64,000 bases of DNA from contig CAWESA010000002.1 of assembly GCA_963811605.1 (NCBI GenBank), positions 1 through 64,000 on the forward strand, in the 5' to 3' direction. The stretch is from CAVQLX01 sp963811605 (GTDB lineage Bacteria > Desulfobacterota > Binatia > DP-6). Under the pieces are notes generated by a model. It was not told where the DNA came from and made no database searches. It was given only the letters and a program-made list of their open reading frames with translations. The translations under genes and the position numbers were made by a program. Position 1 is the first letter of the stretch; each line of letters starts with the position of its first letter. Positions 1-8,801 of this stretch are shown here, piece by piece.

Positions 1-38
1 TAAGCAGCGGGTCACTGGTTCGATCCCAGTACGGCTCA
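1..38 (+). tRNA. 3' end of a tRNA (partial, amino acid not determinable)
   Basis: The T-arm ACTGG-TTCGATC-CCAGT is perfectly paired. It is followed by a seven-base acceptor strand ACGGCTC and discriminator A at 38. CCA is not encoded. Upstream are the last bases of the anticodon loop (TAA), stem GCAGC and variable loop GGGTC. The anticodon therefore seems to end in T, meaning it reads codons beginning with A. The 5' half lies outside the window, so identity cannot be fixed. Confidence 0.85.
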
Positions 39-75
39 TGCGAGAAGTCGCGCACTTCGCCGTCTGTCCCGTTCC

Positions 76-1038
76 TCAAGGGGCAGGTGCGCCCGGAAGG
101 GTATGGCCCCGCGTGCGCACGAACCGGACGATAGCTCGGGCGAGGCCGGGCGCGAGGGGCAGGTCGGGATCGAAATAGGTCGCCAGGTTCGCGGCGGGGT
201 CGAGCGGCGCCGTCTTCAGGACGTGGTTCACGCCCTCGAGGACGACCGGCTGCGTGCCGAGCGCGCGCGCGAGCAGGTGGGCATCGTCCACGGAAATCTG
301 CAGATCGGTCGATCCCTGCAGGACGAGCGTGGGCACGCGCGCGCCCGCGGCCAGCGCGGGCGGATCGGCCGCGAACAGCGAGATGAGGAACCCTTGCAGT
401 CGCGGGTCGAAGATGCGGCGCAGGGAGGGCTCTGCGTCCGTGACATCGACGTGCCGCCCGGCTTCCAACTCGGCGATGATGGCAGCGGCAGCCGCCAGGA
501 ACGGCGCGTTCAGGGGGTTGGCCGCGAGCTGGGAGAAGATGACGTCGCCCATCTTCCGACCTGGCCCCGCGACCAGCAGGAGGCCGCAGACGTCCGTCCG
601 CCCGCGGGTCGCTGCCGATACCATCAGGGAGCCTTCGCTGTGACCCAGCAGCCAGACGCAGCGCTTGCCGGTCCTCCGCCGGATCACGTCGATCCACGCG
701 CGGATGTCGGCGGCGTACACGTCCACCGTGACGGCGTTGGGATCGCCCGCGCCCGCGCTGCCGAACATGCCGCGCTTGTCGACGCGCACCGTCGCGATGC
801 CTTTCCGCGCGAGCGCCCGGGCCAGGAGCCGGTATGGTGCAGCCACGAACCCCATTTCGGGGTTGTTTCCGTCCCGGTTGGTCGCCCCGGACCCCGGCAC
901 CACCAGCACGACGGGCGCGCGGCGAGTCGGCCTCCGCATGGTCCCACGCAAGGCGCCGGCGGCGATCTCGGACTCCGCCGCGACCGGCACCGCGACGCCG
1001 AGGCCGACGCAAAGCGCGAGGATCGAGCCCGCACGCAC
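76..1038 (-). CDS. Secreted alpha/beta-hydrolase
   Basis: 320 aa, GTG start. A signal peptide is visible (hydrophobic residues 6-21, cleavage likely near VAA-ES). The mature part is an alpha/beta-hydrolase: oxyanion-type PGSG at 48-51, nucleophile elbow GHSEGS with Ser134, acid Asp245 in QGSTD, and His272 in GVNH. The length and the late Asp/His match the dienelactone hydrolase/BAAT-like group. The substrate cannot be told; an esterase or peptidase-like role in the periplasm is likely. It is a single gene, divergent from the remnant and cyclase downstream on the other strand. Confidence 0.85.
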   Translation of the reverse strand: MRAGSILALCVGLGVAVPVAAESEIAAGALRGTMRRPTRRAPVVLVVPGSGATNRDGNNPEMGFVAAPYRLLARALARKGIATVRVDKRGMFGSAGAGDPNAVTVDVYAADIRAWIDVIRRRTGKRCVWLLGHSEGSLMVSAATRGRTDVCGLLLVAGPGRKMGDVIFSQLAANPLNAPFLAAAAAIIAELEAGRHVDVTDAEPSLRRIFDPRLQGFLISLFAADPPALAAGARVPTLVLQGSTDLQISVDDAHLLARALGTQPVVLEGVNHVLKTAPLDPAANLATYFDPDLPLAPGLARAIVRFVRTRGHTLPGAPAP

Positions 1039-1069
1039 CCGGCTCGCGATACCAGACGACGCCGCGAGG

Positions 1070-1400
1070 GACTACCCCGCGGGTGTCGCCTCGCTGACGC
1101 GGCGGTGCGCCGCGGTACACGTCGGGATCGCCGGCGTCGACCACGTCTACCACCAGCGCCACTTCGAGCGGATTCTTTCCGCCGTGCAGGAGTTCGTCAC
1201 CGGCGAGCGCGAGGAGGTGGAGGGCGATCGCGTGCTGGCGACGGTGCTCTTCACCGGCATCCTCGGATCGACGGAAAGGGGCAGCGAGCCTCGGCGACCA
1301 GGCGTGGCGCGATCTCCTCGTGCGGCACCACGCGCTTGAGGAGGACGCCCGGATCAGCATCCGGCGCACGCAGAAGGCGATCATCTCCGGACCACACACA
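1070..1400 (+). pseudogene. Remnant of an alpha/beta-hydrolase-adenylate cyclase fusion protein
   Basis: Reading 1070-1290 gives the end of a hydrolase domain (GVDH..., QEFVTGEREEVE) running into the start of a class III cyclase domain (DRVLATVLFTGILGSTER). After a frameshift near 1285 the expected continuation LGDQAWRDLLVRHHAL appears in another frame, then homology stops. This junction is typical of the two-domain hydrolase/cyclase proteins of soil bacteria. No start codon, no hydrolase N-terminus and no cyclase core remain. It may derive from a relative of the intact cyclase that follows. Confidence 0.6.
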
Positions 1401-1485
1401 CATCCCGGATGCTTGCCTGCGGGTCGTGAACGGCAGTAGAGGATTCCCCGTTCCCGAACGGGAAGACGCTGGTCCGGAACACCGT

Positions 1486-3504
1486 ATGCGCGACGATCCG
1501 CTGCCCCGCAGGCTCACCACGATCGTTGCGCTCGACGTCGCGGGCTATTCCGCGCGCACGGAAGCCGACGAGGCGAGGACCACGGCCGAGGTGGCGGCAC
1601 TCCGCCGCGTGATCGAAGACATCGCCACGGCGCATGCCGGGCGCGTCTTCAACACCGCAGGCGACGGCTTCATGCTGGAGTTCGGCTCGAGCCTGGCCGC
1701 CGTCGAGGCCGCGTTTGCCCTCGCAGACACGTGCGAGCCCAAGGTGCGGGTCGGCGTGCATCTGGGCGACGTGATGGTGCAGCCCGACGGCGACCTCCTC
1801 GGCCACGGCGTCAACGTCGCGGCCCGACTGATGACGCGCAGCGATCCAGGTACGGTGCTGGTTTCGGCCGACGTCCGCCGCACCATCCGGGGCCCGCTGG
1901 GCGAACGTCTCGTCTCACGCGGCAGCCTCCAGCTCGACAAGATGACGGAGACGATCGAGGCCTTCGCGCTCGGTCCCGTGGCGTCGGTCGAGGTCGCGGC
2001 GCCACCCAGGAGCACCGAGCCGCTTCTCGCCGTGCTGCCCTTCGACAACCTGTCGGATGATCGGGAGATGCAGTTCTTCTCGGACGGCGTGTCGGAGGAG
2101 ATCATTCAACGGCTGTCACGCGGCGCACAGATGAAGGTGATCGGGCGCACGTCGAGCTTTCAGTTTCGCGGTGCGGACAAGACTGCGCGCACCGTGGCGA
2201 AGGAGCTCAAGTGCTCGCACATCCTGGACGGCTCCATCCGCCGGGCGGGCGGGCGTGTGCGCATCGCGGCGCATCTGGTGGAGGCCGCCTCGCAGACGAC
2301 CCTGTGGTCGGATCGCTACGACCGCAGCCTCGAAGACATCTTCGCCGTGCAGGACGAGATCTCCGAGCACATCGCGGCCGCCCTCGACCGGACCTTCACG
2401 AGGTTCTCGACCAAGGCGATCGATCCGGCAGTCTTTGACCTCTATCTGCACGCCAGCCCCAAGTCCTATGCGCCCGAAGAGCTCCGGACCAGCGTCGGCC
2501 TGCTGGAGGTCGCCACGCGGCGCGCGCCGGATTTCCCCGAAGCCTGGGGTCGGCTCGCCTATTTGCGGGCCTGGCTGCGCTTCTATCAGCCCTTTGCCGA
2601 TCGCGCGGCGAGCGCCGGCCTGGTGGAGAACGAAGCAGAACGGGCGCTCGCGCTCGATCCGCAGAACGTCGACGCCCTGCTGGGGCAGTTCTTCGTCGTC
2701 CCTCCCTTCGGACGGTTCGTCGAAGCCGACGCGATCGTGGGGCGGATAGCGCGGGCGGCCGGCATGGGTGCCGCAGGGATCTACGTCGGGTGGCACTCCC
2801 GGGCCATCGGACGGCTTCGCGAGAGCGCCGAAGCGACGGAGCGCGCCTTCTCATTGGACGCGTTGAACCCGATGTCCGCGAATCTGGTCGCCCTCTCGAG
2901 AATGGCGACGGGGCGCGTTGCGGAAGCGGTACCGGTTTTCGAGGACCTCATGGCGCGGGTGCCCGACATGAGCTTCCCGGTTGCGAACCTCCTGCGAGCA
3001 CAGGCCTTTCTCGGGGATTGGGCGGCGGTCGACCGATTGCTGGATCCTGCGGCGCGACACCCCCTGCGCGAGTTTCAGGACGGTCTGGCGTTCATCCGGG
3101 CCAAGCGCGACCCCACGCCGGAGAACGTCGGCACCATCCGAGACGCGCTCGCAGCGCATTGCGCCAGGACGGGATGCGTCGACGTCTCGCGGCTCGTGTA
3201 CGCCGCGCACCTCGGCCTGGTCGGGGAAGCCTACCGGACGGCCGAGACCGCCTCCCTCGGTCCGCGTGGGACCGCAGACGACATCATGGGTCCCGACGGC
3301 TACCGTACCGGGCTGTTGTTCCACGCTGGAATGCCCGAGCTGCGGGCTGATCCGCGCTTCGTGCCTCTGTGTGCGCGCCTCGGCCTCGTCGAGTTCTGGT
3401 TGGCGACGGGCAAATGGCCCGACTGCGTGGATGACGTTCCCTACGACTTCAAGGCCGAATGCGACAAGGTGCGCATGGTGCCGGCCGACGAGTTCAGGTT
3501 CTGA
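1486..3504 (+). CDS. Class III adenylate/guanylate cyclase with TolB-like and TPR domains
   Basis: 672 aa from ATG 1486; the frame is open further upstream, but that part is antisense to the hydrolase. Residues about 12-150 are a class III nucleotide cyclase domain, with metal-binding Asp17 (LDVAGYS) and Asp60 (TAGDGF). Residues about 175-310 resemble the TolB/FlgO-like N-terminal domain common in these proteins (AVLPFDNLSDD...FSDGVSEEI). Residues about 320-600 form TPR-like helices. It probably makes cAMP or cGMP in response to an unknown signal and uses the TPR region for partner binding. There is no membrane segment, so it should be cytoplasmic. Confidence 0.88.
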   Translation: MRDDPLPRRLTTIVALDVAGYSARTEADEARTTAEVAALRRVIEDIATAHAGRVFNTAGDGFMLEFGSSLAAVEAAFALADTCEPKVRVGVHLGDVMVQPDGDLLGHGVNVAARLMTRSDPGTVLVSADVRRTIRGPLGERLVSRGSLQLDKMTETIEAFALGPVASVEVAAPPRSTEPLLAVLPFDNLSDDREMQFFSDGVSEEIIQRLSRGAQMKVIGRTSSFQFRGADKTARTVAKELKCSHILDGSIRRAGGRVRIAAHLVEAASQTTLWSDRYDRSLEDIFAVQDEISEHIAAALDRTFTRFSTKAIDPAVFDLYLHASPKSYAPEELRTSVGLLEVATRRAPDFPEAWGRLAYLRAWLRFYQPFADRAASAGLVENEAERALALDPQNVDALLGQFFVVPPFGRFVEADAIVGRIARAAGMGAAGIYVGWHSRAIGRLRESAEATERAFSLDALNPMSANLVALSRMATGRVAEAVPVFEDLMARVPDMSFPVANLLRAQAFLGDWAAVDRLLDPAARHPLREFQDGLAFIRAKRDPTPENVGTIRDALAAHCARTGCVDVSRLVYAAHLGLVGEAYRTAETASLGPRGTADDIMGPDGYRTGLLFHAGMPELRADPRFVPLCARLGLVEFWLATGKWPDCVDDVPYDFKAECDKVRMVPADEFRF

Positions 3505-3599
3505 CCCGAGGAAGACGGGATGAATGCACGCCGCGCGATCGGTGCTCTGCTCGCCGCGATTAGCTGCCGGCATGATGCCGTGCGTGGCTGTCGCGACGG

Positions 3600-3905
3600 C
3601 TCGATGTCCTGGTGGTGGCGGACCACTCCGACGAGCAACGCGCCGTCGGGTTGCACGGCGGGCGCCGTTGCCCGTCCACCCTCGGTCCCGGTCGCGATCT
3701 GCGTCATGCCATCCGTGCCGAAGGTGTAGTCCGCATGTTCATCCGAGCCGTAGCGAAGGACCACCGCCTCGACACGCTGGTCGGTGGTCGTCTCGCCGGC
3801 GACGAGCAGGGTGCTGTCGGCCAGGAGGAGGCGGCACGGAGCGAGATGGGCGCGCCGTCCCGCCGCGCCTCGACCACTCCGCCATCGCCGAAGGTTCGCC
3901 CGCCG
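3600..3905 (-). pseudogene. Remnant of a delta-60 (beta-propeller) repeat protein
   Basis: Two degenerate copies of the delta-60 motif can be read on the minus strand: TFGDGGVVEARRDG in one frame, and TFGTDGMTQIATG followed by AVQPDGALLVGVV in another. A frameshift lies between them (around 3840). Intact family members have many such repeats plus a signal peptide; neither survives here. It is part of the remnant-rich stretch between the cyclase and the lipase-like gene. Confidence 0.5.
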
Positions 3906-3936
3906 CGCGGCTGACGCGGGGGGACGGAGGGCGTCG

Positions 3937-4045
3937 CCTTCGCGTGCTCCATCACGGTGACGTCCGGCAGCGGCAAGAATCTTCATGCCACGCTCGATCT
4001 GATCGACAGCGGCAACATCACGATCCGGAGCACGCGGGTGTACTG
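3937..4045 (+). pseudogene. Orphan C-terminal peptide fragment, unidentified
   Basis: The plus strand reads SITVTSGSGKNLHATLDL followed by IDSGNITIRSTRVY and a TGA stop. This protein-like stretch has beta-strand alternation and a clean end, but no start or upstream domain. It could be the C-terminus of a decayed secreted beta-rich protein. I do not recognise the family, and chance reading in GC-rich DNA is possible. Confidence 0.25.
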
Positions 4046-4478
4046 AGCGTGCCGACCGGAGCCGTCTGACGATCGAGGCGATCAATATCCGCCACGACCG
4101 GAACCCCAAAGCGCGTTGACGGTCCGGCAGAGCGCTGGCTGTACTCCTGGCGAGCCCGAGGCCAGACGACGACCTGCCTGCCGGACGCAAACAACACGGA
4201 CGCGCAGTGTGGCGGAGATCGCGGATGCGGATCTTCCGCAGGCCGGCCTTCGCGAGGAGCTTCGCGCAGATAGCCCGGCTATCTGCTCGAGGCGCCCAGA
4301 CTAGGCACGTGCGGAGTCGAGCGTCCTCGAATCCCTCGGCGATGGGCGCCGATCCTGCGGGGAAGGGTCATTCTGCTTGCGTGAGCAGCGGCCCGTTTCC
4401 TAGTGTGCTCTCGGGACGTTATGCATCGGACCTTTTGAATGGCTGTTTTCGTCACAATGACATCCGCCACGGGCCGTC
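4046..4478. other. Non-coding stretch with no recognisable gene
   Basis: Short frames on both strands show no family motif, no plausible start with a ribosome site, and compositionally odd translations. Around 4380-4460 the GC content drops visibly. It may be decayed coding DNA like its neighbours, or part of the upstream region of the lipase-like gene. Confidence 0.4.
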
Positions 4479-4625
4479 ATGTCCGACGGGACCAGCGTGC
4501 GCAGCCGCTCCAGAGTTCAGCCGGAAGGACCGCGCCGACGCGATGGCGTAGGCGTCGCCGACGAAGTCGAGGAGCGCGCGGACGTCGCTGGCAGGGAGGC
4601 GGCGCACCGGACCCTCGCACTGGAG
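4479..4625 (-). pseudogene. Remnant of the N-terminus of a LuxR-type regulator
   Basis: The minus strand reads RLPASDVRALLDFVGDAYAI and then, after a one-base shift, LERLRTLVPSDM. This pair of segments is typical of the N-terminal region of GAF/LuxR regulators of soil bacteria. No DNA-binding domain is left. Support is from recalled family motifs only. Confidence 0.35.
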
Positions 4626-4804
4626 GCCGCCCGGCCTCCACCTGTCAACAACCGGATGGGTCGATCGCCCTATGGACAGGCGTGACCCGCGTGCGCGCTA
4701 ATCGGAGGGACGGAAGCCGAAGAAGGGTTCGTGCCCGGCGTCCGGTCGGGCAACGTGAGGCCCACAGTCGGGGGAGCCCATACATCTTCAGGGAGGCAAG
4801 CGGA

Positions 4805-6967
4805 ATGACCATCCACCAGCGGACCACCACCTGGCGCGGCACCGTCGTCGCCGCGGCGCTCGTCGCCGTCGGCATCCTGGCCGCGCCGGCCCACGCCCTG
4901 CGGCCGATGATCTTCGTCCACGGGGGCTCGGGATCGGGAGCGCAGTTCGAGAGCCAGGCCATGCGCTACGCCAGCAACGGATATCCGGCCGACTATATCC
5001 GGGTGCACGAGTACGACTCGCTCTTCACCCTTGCCAGCCAGGCCGAGGTGATCGCGGCACTCGATGTCCTCGTCGACCAGGTGATCGCCGAGACCGGGAC
5101 CGACAAGGTCGACCTGCTGGGTCATTCGCTCGGCACCGCGATCTCGCAGGGCTACCTGAGCACGCCCGAGCACGCCGCCAAGATCGCGCACTACGTCAAC
5201 ATCGACGGTGCGACGGCGGCCGCGCCGCCGGGGGGCGTCGCCACGCTCGCGATCTGGGGCCAGGGCGATCCCGCCCGCCAGATCGTCGGCGCGGAGAACG
5301 TCTACCTTCCGAACCAGACCCACGTGCAGTCGGCCACGTCGCCGGAATCGTTCGCCGCGCAGTACGAGTTCCTGAACGACGCGGCCCCGGCCACGACGGC
5401 CATCCTGCCCGAGGTCCGGGTGCAGCTCGCCGGCCGCGCGGTGATCTTCCCGCAGAACAGCGGCGTCGATGACGCCACGCTCGAGATCTACGAGGTCGAC
5501 GGCGCGACGGGAGGCCGGCTGCACGTGGCTCCCGACGCCACCTACGCGCTCTCGAGTCCGGCCGGTGCGTTCGGACCGTTCGAGGCGATCGGCGGCCGGC
5601 ACTACGAGTTCGTGATCCTGCGCGACGACGCCCGGCCGCACCACTTCTACACCCAGCCTGTCGTGCGCAGTGACTACCTCATCCGGCTGCTCACGGTGGA
5701 CGCCGCCATCCAGCCCGGCGCCGCCATCCAGGCGAACGCGGCGATGAGCGACGGCACCAGCGGCTTCGTCCTGACCCGGTATCGCGAGTTCTGGGGCGAC
5801 CAGGGCGCGAACAGCGACGTCCTCCTGCTGAACGGCCTCAACATCATCAGCCCGACGAACAGCCCGATCAGCAAGCGGGTGAACGCGATGTTCGTCGGGG
5901 ATGACAACCTGGACGGCGTGAACAACCTGGTGACGCCGAACGCGTTCTACTTCGCGCTCCCGTTCATCACCGCGATGGACGTCTTCATGCCGGCAGGCAT
6001 TCCGCCGAACGGCGTCATCCATCTCGAGAACACGTCCCGCGAGGGCTTCTCGGCAGAGATCAACGTGCCGAACTGGGCGACGAGCCAGAACGTCACCTCC
6101 ATCGTCCTGCACGCCCACGATCAGCCGAGCGCGCTCGAGACGCCGGCGAGCAAGGACGAGCTCAAGTGCGAGGCCGGCACGTCGAAGTCGCTCGCCAAGT
6201 TCGTCAAGGCGAAGGGCAAGTGCGTCCAGAAGTGTGTGAAGAAGGCGCGCAAGACGGGCGGTCCGTACGACGACTGTCGCGCGCCGTACGGCGGCGAGAC
6301 CACCAGCTGCATCGCCGACGCCGACAAGGGCGCCGAGGCGAAGGCGCGCAAGAGCATCGGCAAGAAGTGTGCAAACGCATGCCCCGCCTGCTACGACGCC
6401 GGCGGCAACTGCCCGGACGGCGCCGGCTTCGTCTCGGCCGTGGAGGACAACGTCGACGACATCGGGCCGCTGGTCTACTGCCTGGAGGCCGCCGGCTCGA
6501 CGCCCGACAAGCCGCAGACCAAGTGCGAGGACGGGGTGTCGAAGAGCCTGATCAAGTTCAGGGGCTCCAAGGCCAAGTGCTACGACAAGTGCGTCGACCG
6601 GCAGTTCAAGGGGAAGATCCCCGTGGGCAGCTGCACCGCGGGCGATCCGTCCGACGCCGACACGCAGGAGTGCATCCAGAAGGCCGAGGGCAAGGCGGCC
6701 GGGAGCATCGACAAGGTGTGCGAGGTGGCGGGCGCGAAGCCCGGGTGCTACGGCGCGCGCGACGGCGCCGGATGGGCCGCGGTGGTCGAGAACCTGGTCG
6801 ACGCGCAGACCCCCTTCGTCTACTGCAGCGCGGCGACGACGACGACGAGCATCACCATCGCCACCACGACCACCACGACGACGAGCACCAGCAGCACGAC
6901 CACGACCACACTGTACGGCTCGCCCAGCCGCGCCTTCCTGGCGGCAACGGCGGACCTGCTCGACTGA
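4805..6967 (+). CDS. Secreted lipase-like alpha/beta-hydrolase with twin Cys-rich C-terminal repeats
   Basis: 720 aa from ATG 4805, with a GGAGG about 9 bases upstream. A signal peptide covers residues 1-32 (ends APAHA). Residues 36-200 are a lipase-like hydrolase core: HGG oxyanion loop and GHSLGT elbow with Ser108, with a candidate His in NQTHV. A beta-rich middle part follows to about 450. Then come two copies of a Cys-rich unit of about 119 residues. Each opens with KCE.G.SKSL.KF...K.KC..KC and closes with GAG[FW]..[AV]VE[DN].VD...P.VYC. A Thr-rich linker (about 678-702) ends the chain. It is likely exported and esterolytic. The repeats belong to no domain I can name. Confidence 0.85.
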   Translation: MTIHQRTTTWRGTVVAAALVAVGILAAPAHALRPMIFVHGGSGSGAQFESQAMRYASNGYPADYIRVHEYDSLFTLASQAEVIAALDVLVDQVIAETGTDKVDLLGHSLGTAISQGYLSTPEHAAKIAHYVNIDGATAAAPPGGVATLAIWGQGDPARQIVGAENVYLPNQTHVQSATSPESFAAQYEFLNDAAPATTAILPEVRVQLAGRAVIFPQNSGVDDATLEIYEVDGATGGRLHVAPDATYALSSPAGAFGPFEAIGGRHYEFVILRDDARPHHFYTQPVVRSDYLIRLLTVDAAIQPGAAIQANAAMSDGTSGFVLTRYREFWGDQGANSDVLLLNGLNIISPTNSPISKRVNAMFVGDDNLDGVNNLVTPNAFYFALPFITAMDVFMPAGIPPNGVIHLENTSREGFSAEINVPNWATSQNVTSIVLHAHDQPSALETPASKDELKCEAGTSKSLAKFVKAKGKCVQKCVKKARKTGGPYDDCRAPYGGETTSCIADADKGAEAKARKSIGKKCANACPACYDAGGNCPDGAGFVSAVEDNVDDIGPLVYCLEAAGSTPDKPQTKCEDGVSKSLIKFRGSKAKCYDKCVDRQFKGKIPVGSCTAGDPSDADTQECIQKAEGKAAGSIDKVCEVAGAKPGCYGARDGAGWAAVVENLVDAQTPFVYCSAATTTTSITIATTTTTTTSTSSTTTTTLYGSPSRAFLAATADLLD

Positions 6968-7008
6968 CCCTGACGGGGGACCGGCGCCTGCCGGTCCCCC
7001 GTCAGGGT
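6967..7008 (+). terminator. Perfect 19-bp hairpin after the lipase-like gene
   Basis: Bases 6967-6985 pair without mismatch to 6990-7008 around a 4-base loop (GCCT... region 6986-6989). The left arm begins at the last base of the stop codon. It is very GC-rich and lacks a T-run, as many terminators in high-GC genomes do. It would also act against transcripts of the IS91 remnant on the other strand. Confidence 0.7.
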
Positions 7009-7009
7009 G

Positions 7010-7257
7010 ATCGCGGTCACCAACCTGGCGACGTCGGCCTCGGTCGGTGCCGGTAGGCGGTGGAACCGCACCGTCCCGTCGGCCCCTGGCGCGAACACGC
7101 CGTCGAGCCCCAGCGCATGGAAGCGCACGTTCGATTCCACCCCGGAGCCAAACCGCTGCACCACCGTGACCGTGCCGGTGCGGCCGTCGGCCACCCCGGC
7201 ACGTCGCGCGCGGCGGCGATACCGGCCGAGCACGGTGCGGACGAATACACCGAGCAC
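7010..7257 (-). pseudogene. IS91-family transposase fragment
   Basis: About 80 residues survive, including GTVTVVQRFGSGVESNVRFH, then ALGLDGVFAPGADG and RLPAPTEADVARL. This is the conserved region of IS91/ISCR-type HUH transposases where a two-His stretch follows VQRFGSAL. The N-terminal zinc finger and the catalytic tyrosines are absent. The fragment ends against the terminator hairpin. It sits next to the lipid-A gene set, so it may mark an old rearrangement edge. Confidence 0.65.
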
Positions 7258-7309
7258 CGCGCGACAGAGGTCGGCGACGGATTCCGGCCTTTGGGACTGC
7301 GGACTACCG

Positions 7310-8041
7310 TCAACGACCGGCGGTCAACCCGCCATCGAGGACATAGGAGGCGCCGGTGACGAAGGCGCTCTCGTCCGAGAGCAGGTAGAGCACGCAAGCG
7401 GCGACGTCCTCCGGCCGTCCGCGGCGGCCGGGCGGCAGGTCGGCCGCCAGCTTCTCGCGGGCCGTCGTCGGGTCGTGGGACGCGCCCGTCATCCCGTCGA
7501 CGATCGGCCCGTCCACGAGGGCGGCGTGCACGGCATTGACGCGGATGCGCTTCGGCTGCCGCGCCCCGTCCAGCGCCACGGCGCGCGTGAGCTGTCGGAG
7601 CGCGCCCTCGGTCGCGTTGTCGGCGGCGCCGTCGTGCCCGCCGGGCAGCCCGGATACCGACGACACGTTGACCACCGACCCGCCAGCGGCGCCCAGCATC
7701 GCCCAGGCGGCCTTGGCGCCGAGGAACGTGCCCAGCACGTTGACGGCGATCGCCCGCCGCCAGACCGCCAGCGTCGTACTGCTCGACGCTGCCGTGCACC
7801 GCCATGCCCGCCGCGTTGACGAGTCCATCGAGCCGTCCGTGATCGGCACCGATGCGGTCGATCACCGCGCGCCAGTCGGCCTCGCTGCGTGACGTCGAGC
7901 ACGTGGTCGACGCCCGGTCGTCGCTCGAGATCGGCGGTGACGGGCGACGCCGCCGGCACCGGCGATGGCATCGGCCACGGCGGCGCCGATGCCGGCAGCG
8001 GCCCCCGTCACCAGGACGATCTTGTCGCGCAGGCCTACCAT
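7310..8041 (-). pseudogene. Short-chain dehydrogenase/reductase (FabG-like), three frameshifts
   Basis: Read across frames, this is a complete SDR of about 245 residues. It starts at ATG 8041 (MVGLRDKIVLVTGAAAGIG, the NAD(P)-binding glycine motif). It shifts near 7955, continues through DLERRPGVDHVLDVT, shifts near 7890, gives SEADWRAVIDRIG and GLVNAAGM, shifts again near 7775, and ends with VNVSSVSG, PEDVAACVLYLLSDES and GASYVLDGG. The usual YxxxK is degenerate (DNATEGA in place of YxASK), so catalysis is doubtful even if the shifts are sequencing errors. It is the last gene of the minus-strand lipid-A set, 16 bases after the previous SDR. Confidence 0.6.
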
Positions 8042-8057
8042 GACCTCGAACGGGGCC

Positions 8058-8784
8058 TCACCGTGCCGTGTAGCCGCCATCGAGCGCGAAATCGGCGCCC
8101 GTGGCGAGGCCGCCTTGGTCAGACAGGAGATAGACGGCGAGGGCGGCGACTTCCTGCGGCGTGCCGAACCGCTCGAGCGGGACGTCGCGGCGGAGGCGGG
8201 CCCGCGCGCCGGCCGGCCAGCCGGTGGCGGCGGCGGTGTCGTCGAGCATGGTGCTCTCGATGAATCCCGGCGAGATCGAATTGCAGCGCACCGCCGGCGC
8301 CAGCCGCGCGCCGTGGAGGGCGACCGACCTGGTCAGCATGTCGACGCCGCCCTTGGACGTCGCATAGGCGATCATGTCGTGCCGCCCGACCCGGCCGAAG
8401 ATCGATGACAGATTGACGATCGACCCGCCGTGCCGCGCGAGCAGCGGCATGGCGTGCTTGCAGCCGAGAAACGTGCCGTCGAGATTGACGGCCAGGACCC
8501 GGTCGAAGCGCTCGACATCGGTCTCGGCCATGGTGCCGCGCACGAAGACGCCTGCCGCGTTGACCAGACCGGCCAGGCTGCGCCCGGATGCGGCGATCCG
8601 GCCGATGGTCGCCTAGCCAGTCGTCCTCGCGGGTCACGTCGAGGACATGCTCGACATGCTCTCCCCCGATCAGGTCGCAGCCGATCATCGCGCCGCCCGC
8701 TTCCAGAATGGCGTGACAGATCGCCGCGCCGATGGCTCCGGCGGCTCCGGTGACGAGGACGGGACGGTCGGACAGGCGCGCCAT
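8058..8784 (-). CDS. Short-chain dehydrogenase/reductase (FabG-like), one frameshift
   Basis: ATG 8784 opens MARLSDRPVLVTGAAGAIG (Rossmann glycine motif). After DVTREDDWL a single extra base near 8615 breaks the frame. The second frame carries GLVNAAGVFVRGTM, Ser in VNLSSIFG, catalytic YATSK, and the C-terminal GADFALDGGYTAR. The active site is intact. The likely role is ketoacyl or hydroxyacyl oxidoreduction in the VLCFA pathway encoded upstream, by position only. The shift lies beside a CTAG and is probably an assembly error. Confidence 0.75.
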
Positions 8785-8801
8785 GACGCGGGGGCTCCGG
8801 T

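Noticed and set aside
103..1485. Long plus-strand frame upstream of, and continuous with, the cyclase
   Set aside because: It is antisense to the signal-peptide hydrolase and has the low-information Arg/Ala composition of GC-rich shadow frames. The real cyclase starts at 1486.
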